A stretch of DNA of 64,000 nt from Candidatus Krumholzibacteriia bacterium (GTDB taxonomy: Bacteria; Krumholzibacteriota; Krumholzibacteriia; WVZY01; JAKEHA01): the NCBI GenBank assembly GCA_029865265.1, contig JAOUHG010000002.1, positions 181,933-245,932 on the forward strand. The letters run 5' to 3'. The first letter of the stretch is position 1. Every line of letters begins with the position of its first letter. Below, in pieces: positions 8,172 to 15,763 of this stretch. A model generated the notes under the pieces. That model was not told where the DNA came from, did no database searches, and saw only the letters and a list, made by a program, of their open reading frames with translations. A program made the translations under genes and the position numbers.

Positions 8172-9404
8172 TTAGGGGCTCGACCAGTCGGGGTCGCAAC
8201 CCTGGGCCAATATTCTCTTACCCCCCGTGACGATGTCAACAACGGAAACGGTCTCCTCGCGGCCCCGCTCGGTGCAGACGAGGTGACGGCCGTCTGGAGC
8301 CCAGCGCGGATCCTCGTAGCTGCGGGCATCCTTGGTAATCAGACGCCCGTCGCGACCGTCCGGGGTAATGGTGGCGATCTGAAACTCGGCCCCCATGCGG
8401 GTGGAAAATGCGATGAGGTCGCCGCGCGGCGACCAGTCCGGCGAGGCGTTGTAGCCACCGGTGAAGGTCAGCCGGCGCACGTTGCCGCCGCTGCGTTCCA
8501 TCAGGTAGAGCTGCGGAGAGCCGGAGCGGTCCGACAAAAATACGATTTCGCGGCCGTTGGGAGCCCAGCTCGGACTGGTGTCGATGGCGCGATTGTGGGT
8601 GAGACGATCCTGGATGTGGCCGTTCTTCTGCAGCAGATAGATCTCGGCGTTGCCGTCCTTGGAGAGCGACGCGAGCAGCAGGCCGGGATTCTGCACCCAG
8701 TCCACCGCTGTATTGCTGCCGCTGTAGTTGGCCAGATTGTGCGACTGCCCCTCGGCCAGGTAGCGCACGAAAAGGTCCGGCTTGCCGTTGCGGAAGCTGG
8801 TGTAGGCGATGGCCTGGTTTGCGTCCATCCAGCGCGGCGCCAGCAACGGCATCGCCTGGCGCACCAGCACGCGCGGGTTGTAGCCGTCATAGTCGGACAC
8901 CACCAGTTCCCACTTGTCACCCACCTTGCGCGTGTACACGATCTGCGTCGACGCCACCCCGTTCTCGCCCGTCACCAGGCGCACGACTTCGTCGGCAAAG
9001 TGGTGCGCCACGCGGCGCACGTCCTTGTCGCCCACCTTGTACTTCTTGCCCCCCATGAAGTCGCCGGAACCGAGATCGTTCACGATGCCCTCGAAGGAAA
9101 CGTCGGCACCCTCGTGAAACACCTTTCCGCGCACCACCACCGCGTTGGCAACACCCGCCACACCGGCCGTGGCCGGCTCCTCGCGCATGATCCTGAACAG
9201 GCCGGTGAACTCCAGATCGGCAAGGACGATCTGCTCGAGCCGCTGCGCACGGGAGGCGACATCGCCCTGCCCGGCGAACGTCGGGAGCCACAACGGGATC
9301 ACGAAGACGCCTTCCTTGACGATAGGATCGGGCCACACATCGGTTTGCGCGTGCGCCCCCGCGGGCAACATGACGGCCAGCAGCGCAATGAGACAACGCT
9401 TCAT
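8172..9404 (-). CDS. tolB: Tol-Pal system beta-propeller protein TolB
   Basis: TolB is a periplasmic protein that shuttles between Pal and TolA during outer-membrane constriction. The 410 residues start with a signal peptide ending near AHA. The TolB N-terminal domain follows (about 20-170; ADLEFTGLFRIM, YKVGDKDVRRVAHHFADEV). A WD40-like propeller comes next with repeated motifs such as PSWAPNGREIVFLSDRSGSPQLYLM and DPRWAPDGRHLVC. Length and order match the family. A GAGGAAG ribosome site precedes the ATG. The gene lies 49 bases after tolA and about 85 before pal. Confidence 0.96.
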   Translation of the reverse strand: MKRCLIALLAVMLPAGAHAQTDVWPDPIVKEGVFVIPLWLPTFAGQGDVASRAQRLEQIVLADLEFTGLFRIMREEPATAGVAGVANAVVVRGKVFHEGADVSFEGIVNDLGSGDFMGGKKYKVGDKDVRRVAHHFADEVVRLVTGENGVASTQIVYTRKVGDKWELVVSDYDGYNPRVLVRQAMPLLAPRWMDANQAIAYTSFRNGKPDLFVRYLAEGQSHNLANYSGSNTAVDWVQNPGLLLASLSKDGNAEIYLLQKNGHIQDRLTHNRAIDTSPSWAPNGREIVFLSDRSGSPQLYLMERSGGNVRRLTFTGGYNASPDWSPRGDLIAFSTRMGAEFQIATITPDGRDGRLITKDARSYEDPRWAPDGRHLVCTERGREETVSVVDIVTGGKRILAQGCDPDWSSP

Positions 9405-9453
9405 CGTTTTCTTCCTCTTCCAGGATTTGCGGGCACGAGACCCAACCGCGGCG

Positions 9454-10128
9454 TCACTCAGACTCCCGGTACAGGAAACTGAAGTGAACGCCGAGATAGG
9501 CGTCCTTGAATTCGCGCGGGAGGGGCGGCAGCGGGGCGGACTGCAGCACCGCGCGTTGACATGACTGATCGAAGAGCGACAAACCCGACGACTCCTCCAC
9601 CGCGACGTTGCTCACAGAACCATCGCGGTGCACGCGGAAGTACACCCGGCACGCGCGCTCTTCCGGCGAACCGCCCGGCGGCCGCCAGGTGGCGGCGATC
9701 TTCTGCCGCATGCGTCCGATGTAGTGCGCGAAGGGGAAATCGTGCTCGAACGAGATCGACCCGGTGGGGGGCGCCGCCATCTGCTGGCCGCTGGTGTCCG
9801 CCTCGGCGGGCGGGATGGTCTTCTGTATCTGGGTGGTCGGCACCTGCTTCTTCGTTTCCTTTTTGACCGGCGGTTTCTTCTTCGGCTCGTCCGGCGGCGG
9901 CGGCATTTCCTCGTCCTTCTCCTCGGGCACCGGCTCCGGCGCCGGCGGATCCGGCTGCACCACCGGGCGCACCACCCTTGGCGCCGGCTCGGCCACCGCG
10001 GGGGTCACCAGGGTGACATCGTAGACCTGGCGCGGCACATAGCTCACCTGCCGGAACGACACCCACTGGAACACCAGCAGCGAAATGAACGCGTGGAAGC
10101 CGATGGATATGAGAATCGCCCTGCGCAT
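9454..10128 (-). CDS. tolA: TolA/TonB-like energy transducer of the Tol system
   Basis: This 224-residue protein occupies the tolA position between tolR and tolB. It has one N-terminal membrane anchor (about 5-25), then a Pro/Glu/Lys-rich periplasmic linker (about 45-105) with runs such as PPPPDEPKKKPPVKKETKK. A TonB/TolA-type C-terminal domain closes it (about 125-224; YIGRMRQKIAATWRPP, ACRVYFRVHRDGSVSNV). It is much shorter than E. coli TolA, lacking the long helical spacer, so the reach across the periplasm depends on the polyproline-like linker. The role, carrying TolQR force to TolB and Pal, is inferred from position and architecture. Confidence 0.85.
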   Translation of the reverse strand: MRRAILISIGFHAFISLLVFQWVSFRQVSYVPRQVYDVTLVTPAVAEPAPRVVRPVVQPDPPAPEPVPEEKDEEMPPPPDEPKKKPPVKKETKKQVPTTQIQKTIPPAEADTSGQQMAAPPTGSISFEHDFPFAHYIGRMRQKIAATWRPPGGSPEERACRVYFRVHRDGSVSNVAVEESSGLSLFDQSCQRAVLQSAPLPPLPREFKDAYLGVHFSFLYRESE

Positions 10129-10143
10129 TGCAGACCGCCGCGA

Positions 10144-10545
10144 TCAGCGCTTCCCGTCCTTCTTCTCGGTGATCATGCCCACGTCACTGATACCCGCGGC
10201 CTTGACCTCGCCGATGACGGACATGACCGCGCCGTATGGCACATCCTGATCCGCGCGCACGAAGATGCGCTCCTCCCCCGCCGCCTTCAACGTTGCCAGC
10301 GTGGACCCGAGTTGTTCCTCCGGAACCAGCTGCTTGTTCACGTAGACCTTGCGCTCCTTGGTCACGGAGATGACCACCGCATCGGTTTCCTTGATCACGG
10401 TCGACTTTGCCTTGGGCAGCTTCACCTGGATGCCGGCCTGGATGAAGGGTGCCGTGAGCATGAAGATGATGAGCAGCACCATCATGACGTCGACCATGGA
10501 GGTGACGTTGATCTCCGCGACGGTGGAAAAACGGGTTTTTCGCAT
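10144..10545 (-). CDS. tolR: ExbD/TolR-type proton-channel subunit
   Basis: TolR works with TolQ as a proton-driven motor in the inner membrane. The 133 residues have a short cytoplasmic start (MRKTRFSTVAEINVTSMVD). A single membrane helix follows that carries the proton-relay Asp (MVDVMMVLLIIFMLTAPF), then a periplasmic domain ending in GISDVGMITEKKDGKR. Length and motifs match the family. It lies between tolQ and tolA with 16-base and 15-base gaps, and a GGAG site is about ten bases before the ATG. Confidence 0.94.
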   Translation of the reverse strand: MRKTRFSTVAEINVTSMVDVMMVLLIIFMLTAPFIQAGIQVKLPKAKSTVIKETDAVVISVTKERKVYVNKQLVPEEQLGSTLATLKAAGEERIFVRADQDVPYGAVMSVIGEVKAAGISDVGMITEKKDGKR

Positions 10546-10561
10546 CGCAACGACGCTCCGT

Positions 10562-11320
10562 TCAGGCGCCGGCGCCGGTGCGTGCGGGCCGGGGCGAGTT
10601 CATGGAACGTTGCGCGCCGCCCTGCATTACGATCACGCCGTCCAGCACGCGCGAGATGTAGAGATCGAGTTGCGTCTCCTTACGCTGCACCGCGCGCACG
10701 AAGACGTTGTAGGCCACCAGCGCGGGAATGGCGGCGGCGAGGCCGGCGATGGTGGTGATGAGCGCTTCCGCAATGCCGGGGCCGATGACCTCGATGCTCG
10801 CCGCCCCTTCGACACCCATGCTCAGGAAGCTGTGCATGATTCCCCACACCGTTCCCAGCAGGCCCAGGAACGGCGCCATGCTCGCCGTCGTGGACAGCAG
10901 GATCAGGTGCCGCTCCATCTCGCCGATTTCATTCATGGCGCGTGCCTCCAGCAGCCCCTTGAGCCGCGACCGCTCCGAATCCGCCAGCGCGGGATCGTCC
11001 GTGACCAGCACACCGTCAACGGCGCGTCCGGCGACGAAGCGCCGCGTTTCCAGCAGCAGCGCCGCCTCCACCGAGGGCAGGAAGTGCTCCGCCTCCGCCA
11101 CGCAGGGGCCGATACCCCGGGTGACCATGGCCTTGCGGAGTGCATCGCCCTTGGCGCGCAGGCGCGCGTAGAGCCGCGCGCGATCCCAGACCACGGCCCA
11201 TGTCATCACTGACAGCACGAAGGTGATGCAGAGGATGAAGAGGCCAAAACGGCCGGAATCGGCGAGGATCTGGGGCAATGAACGGCCGATCGCCGCGGGC
11301 ACAGCCGCGAAGAATTCCAT
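10562..11320 (-). CDS. tolQ: ExbB/TolQ-type motor protein
   Basis: TolQ forms the pentameric channel around TolR that turns the proton gradient into force for the Tol-Pal system. The 252 residues show a first membrane helix (about 22-45) and a large cytoplasmic domain. The paired helices of the MotA/TolQ/ExbB domain follow (about 140-215; [36 protein letters not shown]). It is the first gene of the run. A GGAAGGA ribosome site lies five bases before the ATG, and the 276-base region upstream is shared with the divergent DUF4384 gene. Confidence 0.94.
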   Translation of the reverse strand: MEFFAAVPAAIGRSLPQILADSGRFGLFILCITFVLSVMTWAVVWDRARLYARLRAKGDALRKAMVTRGIGPCVAEAEHFLPSVEAALLLETRRFVAGRAVDGVLVTDDPALADSERSRLKGLLEARAMNEIGEMERHLILLSTTASMAPFLGLLGTVWGIMHSFLSMGVEGAASIEVIGPGIAEALITTIAGLAAAIPALVAYNVFVRAVQRKETQLDLYISRVLDGVIVMQGGAQRSMNSPRPARTGAGA

Positions 11321-11486
11321 ATGCGTCCTTCCTGTCTACGTTTGCGCCCAAATGCGCTGCAGTGCTCGTCGTGGGGCGGGAATTCCGCCTACGTCTAGCA
11401 CAACCCCCGGGGCTTGCCTAGAAAAAGTCCGACCGCCGGTGGTCCAGAACCTGCATACGCCCCTGCGGGTGGGGGGTTCCGCCGCC

Positions 11487-11515
11487 TTGCCACGGGGGCG
11501 GAGATGGGCTATATT
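11487..11515 (+). promoter_or_regulatory. Sigma-70 type promoter for the DUF4384 gene
   Basis: TTGCCA (11487-11492) and TATATT (11510-11515) each match the consensus at five of six positions and are separated by the ideal 17 bases. Transcription would start near 11522, leaving a leader of about 75 bases before the ATG at 11597. Confidence 0.6.
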
Positions 11516-11596
11516 AAAGAATAGCCTGATTGTTCCCGTCGATCTCGGTCGGCCCCTGATCGCGCCCCTCGCGTCCCGCACCGGGAGGAAGCCGCC

Positions 11597-13183
11597 ATGA
11601 AGAAGAACCTGACTCCCCTGATGATTTCTCTCCTGCTCGCCGCTCCGGCTCCGGCAGCCGCGGTTTCCGCCGCGCGCCAGGGTGGAGACGGTGGGGTGAT
11701 CCTGCGCGCCAGCGTCCCGCTGGGCGGCATCGTCAACACAGGCGACCGCGTCGCGTTCGAATTCCAGACCCGCAAGGACGCCGCGGTGCTCGTGTTCAGC
11801 ATCGACTCGCGCGGCTTCGTCCACCTGCTGTATCCCGCGGGTCCGCCCGAGGTGGCCCGCGCCAATACGGAGTATTCCATCCCCGAATACGGCAGCGAGC
11901 TGGTGGTCGACACGCCCACCGGGGTGGAGTTCGCATTCGCCCTCGCGGTCACGGACCCCGGCGCCATCGACGCCGCGGAACTCGCCCACCTGCGGGGCAC
12001 CGATGTGCCGGGCGCGGAGCCGTACCGTATAACGGGCGATCCGTTCATTGCCGCCAACATGGTGGCGGCCGAGCTGGTGCGCGGGGTTTCGCACCAGGAG
12101 GTTTACTTCGGATACACCAACTTCTACGTGAACCAACGCGTGGAGTACCCGTGCTACCTGTGTGGTGCGTGTGACGGCGTGGCCGATGTCGATGCGTGCG
12201 GTGAGTATCGCGTGGTGCAGAACTTCCAGCGCAGCGAGTCGCTCGTCTATCCGCTGCCGCGCGGCTACGATATGGTGGAGCAGGTGGCGGACGGTTCGAC
12301 CATCATCGACAACCCCGACGACGGTGACGTCGTCGTCAATTTCTATCCCTACGGTTCGGAGGTACGCTACGTCGACCCGAGCGTCTACCTGTATCCAGGC
12401 GGCTGGGGTCTGTGGGATCCCTTCTACTGGTACTGGCCGGGCTACTACCCGTACTGCGGGAGCGGCTGGTCGGTGGGCATCGGCTGGGGCTGGGGCTGGG
12501 GCTGGGGTTGGGGTTGGGGAGGCTGGGGCGGCTACTACAGCTGCGGCTGGTACGCGCCGCCGTGCAACTACCCGAGCTATCCGTACTACCCGTCGGGCGG
12601 CTACACATACCCCGAGAAGTTCAAGACCCGCTACAAGAGCGGCGACGTCCAGTCCGGATCGCTGACCGCGCAGCGCACGCGTGCCGCACAGCGCGACGGC
12701 AGCCTGCGCATCGCGCAGAAGGACGTCCAGCGCTCGGTGACCCGGGCCAACCGCACGTCGCTCGCGCGCAGCACGAGATCCGCCACGCGGGCGACGGTCA
12801 TGGCCGGACGCTATGGAACGCCGCGGGTGAAGACCACCGTTTCCGGAACCAACCGCGGCAAGACCGCCGTGCGCGGTGCACCGGCGCGGACGGGTTCGCG
12901 GCCGACGGCCGGCGTGCGCGGTGCACCCGCGACGCGGAGCGGTTCGAAACCTGCGGTGCGCGGAAGCACGCCGCAGCGGACGCGTGGATCATCCGGGACA
13001 GTCCGGCCGGCGCCGAGCTCGCGTGGTTCCAGCAGCGGTGTGAAGGGTGCGCCGCGGGGCGCGTCGAGCCGGGGTTCGAGCGGAGTGAAATCGCGGGGTT
13101 CGTCATCGCGGGGCGGCAGCGGGTCGCGAAGCGCGCCGGCCGCGCGCGGCGGCAGCGCCAAGGGCGGCTCGCGTTCGCGCTGA
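11597..13183 (+). CDS. Secreted DUF4384-type protein with Trp-Gly tract and Arg/Ser/Gly-rich tail
   Basis: The 528 residues form four parts. A signal peptide ends near PAAAVSA. A globular domain resembling DUF4384 follows (about 35-180; GDRVAFEFQTRKDAAVLVFSIDSRGFVHLLYP). Next is an aromatic region (about 240-335) with many Tyr, Trp and Gly residues and an alternating tract GWGWGWGWGWGWGG. The basic, low-complexity tail of about 190 residues has RGAPA- and RGSS-type repeats. Four Cys lie close together near residues 187-200 (CYLCGACDGVADVDAC). The tail may bind polyanions or peptidoglycan, but its function is unknown. It has its own promoter, a GGGAGGAAG ribosome site and a strong terminator, so it is monocistronic. 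Confidence 0.8.
   Translation: MKKNLTPLMISLLLAAPAPAAAVSAARQGGDGGVILRASVPLGGIVNTGDRVAFEFQTRKDAAVLVFSIDSRGFVHLLYPAGPPEVARANTEYSIPEYGSELVVDTPTGVEFAFALAVTDPGAIDAAELAHLRGTDVPGAEPYRITGDPFIAANMVAAELVRGVSHQEVYFGYTNFYVNQRVEYPCYLCGACDGVADVDACGEYRVVQNFQRSESLVYPLPRGYDMVEQVADGSTIIDNPDDGDVVVNFYPYGSEVRYVDPSVYLYPGGWGLWDPFYWYWPGYYPYCGSGWSVGIGWGWGWGWGWGWGGWGGYYSCGWYAPPCNYPSYPYYPSGGYTYPEKFKTRYKSGDVQSGSLTAQRTRAAQRDGSLRIAQKDVQRSVTRANRTSLARSTRSATRATVMAGRYGTPRVKTTVSGTNRGKTAVRGAPARTGSRPTAGVRGAPATRSGSKPAVRGSTPQRTRGSSGTVRPAPSSRGSSSGVKGAPRGASSRGSSGVKSRGSSSRGGSGSRSAPAARGGSAKGGSRSR
12484..12519 (+). repeat. Six-base tandem repeat of GGGG runs within the DUF4384 gene
   Basis: Six runs of four G occur every six bases (starting at 12486, 12492, 12498, 12504, 12510 and 12516), separated by CT or TT. 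They encode the Trp-Gly tract. The coding strand could fold into a G-quadruplex, and the repeat number could change by slippage in units of two residues without shifting the frame. Confidence 0.85.
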
Positions 13184-13212
13184 ACGGCATCCCCACCGCA
13201 GGATCGGAAACG

Positions 13213-13250
13213 AAGAAGGCCTCCCCGGACGGGGAGGCCTTCTTGTTTTC
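13213..13250 (+). terminator. Rho-independent terminator after the DUF4384 gene
   Basis: A perfect 14-base stem (13213-13226 with 13231-13244) has a four-base GGAC loop and is followed by GTTTTC. A partial T-rich tail also exists on the minus strand, so it may also stop transcription from the convergent Cys-rich protein gene. Confidence 0.93.
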
Positions 13251-13271
13251 CTGCGCTGCGACGCTGCGGTC

Positions 13272-13991
13272 CTACAGCGTCTTGTAACTCTTCACTTCCA
13301 GGTACTTGATACCGTTGAGCTTCTTGACGCTGGATGCAATCTCAACGCCGTTGCCATCGTTCGCGGCGCGCAGCTGCGACGCCTCGGGGTTGCTGATCAA
13401 CGGATAGACCTTGCCGTCCGCGGTCTTGAACAGCGGCGAGCATGTCTCGGTGGCGTCCAGCGAGCAATGACCGCACACGTAGGTACCGGTCAGAACCAGG
13501 CGCTTGTTCTCGCGGTACGGAAGCTCGTCCACGGCACCATTGAAGGTGGTCGCCGTCTTCGACTCCTCGCACACGGCCTTGCAGGCTCCCGCCGACGCGG
13601 TCTTGGCCTGGCCGGTCTTGCAGCACGCATCCCCACCCGCGGCAGCCGCACTGGCCTTGTCGCACGAGCCACCCGCGGCAGCGGCGGCATTCTTGTCGCA
13701 GCCGGCGGCGACCAGCGTCATGTCCGCGGTGTGAACGGCCGACGCGCTGCGCGCGCAGTCGTTGACCGCGGCGGTGGTGACGGTGGCGCCGCGCGTACAG
13801 GACTTCGTACCCGCCTCCACCGACGCGGCGGTCGCCGTGGCGCCCTTCGCGCAGCAGGACGATACCGACGCGGTCTTGATGGATTCGTCACACGTCTTCG
13901 AAGAAATGCGGGTGGCGTCCCCCGCGCCGGCGACCGCGGCCGCGAGGCCGAAAGCGGCTACCGTGCCGAGCAAAAGCAGGTTGCGGTTCAT
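13272..13991 (-). CDS. Exported Cys-rich protein of unknown function
   Basis: I do not recognise this 239-residue protein. It starts with a signal peptide (NRNLLLLGTVAAFGLAAAVA). A low-complexity region of about 130 residues follows, made of Ala, Thr, Ser and Gly with a Cys or Cys pair every ten to twenty residues (SSCCAKG, KSCTRG, SCDKA, DACCKTG). The C-terminal 75 residues form a compact domain with a CGHC motif (LVLTGTYVCGHCSLDATETC). There are fourteen Cys in all. Metal binding or disulphide cross-linking is possible but unproven. The start is set at 13991, where AGGAGG is nine bases upstream, rather than the longer frame from 14045. A promoter lies just upstream. Confidence 0.72.
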   Translation of the reverse strand: MNRNLLLLGTVAAFGLAAAVAGAGDATRISSKTCDESIKTASVSSCCAKGATATAASVEAGTKSCTRGATVTTAAVNDCARSASAVHTADMTLVAAGCDKNAAAAAGGSCDKASAAAAGGDACCKTGQAKTASAGACKAVCEESKTATTFNGAVDELPYRENKRLVLTGTYVCGHCSLDATETCSPLFKTADGKVYPLISNPEASQLRAANDGNGVEIASSVKKLNGIKYLEVKSYKTL

Positions 13992-14040
13992 AGGTCCGAT
14001 CCTCCTGGGCTGCGTTGAGTGTCCGAGCGAAATCTTATCA

Positions 14041-14069
14041 ATCATTCAACAGAATGGCCGCCGAGTCAA
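14041..14069 (-). promoter_or_regulatory. Sigma-70 type promoter for the Cys-rich protein gene
   Basis: On the minus strand TTGACT (14064-14069) and AATGAT (14041-14046) are separated by 17 bases and match the consensus at five and four positions. The predicted start near 14034 gives a leader of about 43 bases. Confidence 0.45.
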
Positions 14070-14119
14070 GCCGGCAGACCGCCAATTGTACCGCGGCGGC
14101 GGGGATGCGTTCCGGGCAA

Positions 14120-14968
14120 TCACGCGCCGGCGATGTCGACCTCGGCGCCCTTCGTGAACCGCTTGCCATCCTTGACGATACGGCACGCCGCCAGGTGCGC
14201 GTCGTGTTCGAAGAAAAGGATCCAGTTTTCCGCTGCGGCCCGTTCCAGCACGGCGGACTTCTCCTGCATGGCGGCGACCGGCAGCAGGTCGTAGCTCATG
14301 ACGTACGGCGTCGGAATATGATGGTGGGTCGGAATCAGGTCGCCGCAGAAGAAAATTGCCGTCCCGTTTCCGTGGATGAGCGGCAGCTGCTGCCCCGGCG
14401 TGTGGCCGTCGAAGACGAGCAGCTCGAAGCCCGGCGCCAGTTGCCAGGGGCCGTCGTGCACGACCAGCACGCCCTCGCGTTCCAGTACGCGCATGCGGTC
14501 CTCATAGTAGCTGGCGCGGTCGCGCGGGGTGGGGGCAAAGGCGTGCTCCCACTGGGAACGCTGCAGGTGGTGGCGCGCGTCCGGAAACACCAGGCGCCAG
14601 CCATCGCCATCGGGATCGACGATCCCGGCGCCGTGGTCGAAGTGCAGATGGGTGAGAAGGACGTCGGTGATCGCGTCGGGGTCGACCCCGCTCGCACGCA
14701 CCACGTCACGCAGGGGCTTCATGTCCGAGAACGCGTAGATCTCCCGGTTCTTGGGGCTGTGCCCGCCACCCGCGCCGACATCGACCAGCACGGTGTGTCC
14801 GCGCCCCTGCACCAGCAACAGCCGCATCACCATGGGCACCCGGTTGAACTCGTCGGGGGGCAGCGCCTTCGCCCACATGATCCGCGGCACCACCCCGAAC
14901 ATGGCACCCCCGTCGAGACCAAAACTCCCCGCGAGGCAACTCCGGACCGTCCACTCTCCCAGTTGCAT
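14120..14968 (-). CDS. Metallo-beta-lactamase fold hydrolase
   Basis: This cytoplasmic protein (282 residues from the chosen start) has the zinc-binding marks of the metallo-beta-lactamase fold: THLHFDHG, a DGHTPGQQLPL motif with the third His, CGDLIPTHHHIP and FEHD near the end. It resembles the lactonase/hydrolase branch (quorum-quenching or glyoxalase-II-like), but the substrate cannot be told. A Met six codons earlier is possible. However, the promoter just upstream would start transcription at the A of the 14968 ATG, so that start is preferred. It follows the YbjQ gene by 43 bases on the same strand. Confidence 0.88.
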   Translation of the reverse strand: MQLGEWTVRSCLAGSFGLDGGAMFGVVPRIMWAKALPPDEFNRVPMVMRLLLVQGRGHTVLVDVGAGGGHSPKNREIYAFSDMKPLRDVVRASGVDPDAITDVLLTHLHFDHGAGIVDPDGDGWRLVFPDARHHLQRSQWEHAFAPTPRDRASYYEDRMRVLEREGVLVVHDGPWQLAPGFELLVFDGHTPGQQLPLIHGNGTAIFFCGDLIPTHHHIPTPYVMSYDLLPVAAMQEKSAVLERAAAENWILFFEHDAHLAACRIVKDGKRFTKGAEVDIAGA

Positions 14969-14974
14969 GCCCGC

Positions 14975-15003
14975 ACTATACCACACGCGTTGCGGGCGGC
15001 CAA
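14975..15003 (-). promoter_or_regulatory. Extended -10 promoter giving a possibly leaderless hydrolase mRNA
   Basis: On the minus strand TTGGCC (14998-15003), a 17-base spacer ending in TGG, and TATAGT (14975-14980) form a good extended -10 promoter. Only six bases separate TATAGT from the ATG, so transcription should begin at or next to the start codon. No Shine-Dalgarno sequence could fit in the transcript. Confidence 0.5.
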
Positions 15004-15011
15004 CCGGCGCG

Positions 15012-15332
15012 CTACTCGGGCTCGATCACGACCGCGGTGCCATAGACGAGCAGCTCGGATGCACCCTCGGAGATGTCGGTCGACGAGAAGCGCAGTCCGA
15101 CGATGGCGTTGGCGCCCATGCGCGCCGCCTCCTCGCGCATGCGATCCAGGCACTGCTCGCGCGCCTCGGCGAGCAGCTTGGTGTACTCGCGAACCTCACC
15201 GCCGGTGATGTTCTTCATCCAGGCGGTCAGGTCGCGCCCGATGTTGCGCGCGCGCACGGTACTTCCCTGCACAAGACCGAGCACACGCGTGACGCGGGCG
15301 CCGGCAACCGTGTCGGTGGTGGCGAGGATCAA
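15012..15332 (-). CDS. YbjQ/UPF0145 family protein (TTG start)
   Basis: This 106-residue protein belongs to the UPF0145 (YbjQ) family, small proteins that form pentameric rings and have no firm function. It spans the whole family fold: ILATTDTVAGARVTRVLGLVQGSTV at the start, a middle helix with GGEVREYTKLLAEAR, then GANAIVGLRFSSTDI and LLVYGTAVVI. Homology begins right at a TTG codon that overlaps the anti-sigma stop (TTGA), with GGGAGG seven bases upstream. The longer upstream frame is only the anti-sigma gene read out of frame. Its place in a sigma-factor operon suggests an envelope-stress role. Confidence 0.88.
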   Translation of the reverse strand: MILATTDTVAGARVTRVLGLVQGSTVRARNIGRDLTAWMKNITGGEVREYTKLLAEAREQCLDRMREEAARMGANAIVGLRFSSTDISEGASELLVYGTAVVIEPE

Positions 15333-15763
15333 CGTTCGACCTCCCGGTATGGATCGTTGCGGCGTTCGTGGTAGCGCTCGCGCACCACGGAAATGAATAT
15401 GATGGCGAGTCCCACCAGAATGATGGTGACGCTGATGCCCTCGTAGGTCAGCAGGGCGGGTGAGGTGAGGGCACGGTAGATCCCGTACACCGTCACCGCC
15501 AGCAGCCCCCCGATCAGCAGCACGAATCCAATGCTCCGTTCGCTGCGCCGGTAGATACTCTCCCAGTAACCCTTCCAGAACTCGTCGTCGGGCGCGCGCA
15601 GCTTCAACTCCTCGCTGAACCGCACCACGCGGCCGAGGGACTTCATTTCGCGGTGGCACACGTCGCACCCGCGCAGGTGCGCCTCGTACGCCGCCGCCTC
15701 ATCGGCTGACATCTCGCCGTCGAGCAGGCGCATGCCGTCGGTCTGATATCGGTTGCAGCTCAT
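15329..15763 (-). CDS. Zinc-finger anti-sigma factor, membrane-bound
   Basis: The 144 residues start with a zf-HC2 anti-sigma zinc-binding domain: Cys3, then HLRGCDVC holding the His and two Cys of the H-x3-C-x2-C motif (about 29-36). Two hydrophobic segments follow (about 78-98 and 107-126), and the protein ends in a basic tail. Such proteins hold an ECF sigma factor at the membrane until a signal releases it. The start overlaps the sigma gene stop as ATGA, and the stop overlaps the YbjQ start as TTGA, so the three are tightly coupled. The signal sensed is unknown. Confidence 0.88.
   Translation of the reverse strand: MSCNRYQTDGMRLLDGEMSADEAAAYEAHLRGCDVCHREMKSLGRVVRFSEELKLRAPDDEFWKGYWESIYRRSERSIGFVLLIGGLLAVTVYGIYRALTSPALLTYEGISVTIILVGLAIIFISVVRERYHERRNDPYREVER

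Noticed and set aside
11321..11486. Promoter for tolQ in the divergent region
   Set aside because: Several TTG-like and TAG-like words exist on the minus strand, but none has a consensus pair with a 16-18 base spacer, so no site is claimed.
12484..12519. CRISPR-like array
   Set aside because: The repeat unit is six bases and encodes the Trp-Gly tract of a protein; there are no spacers.
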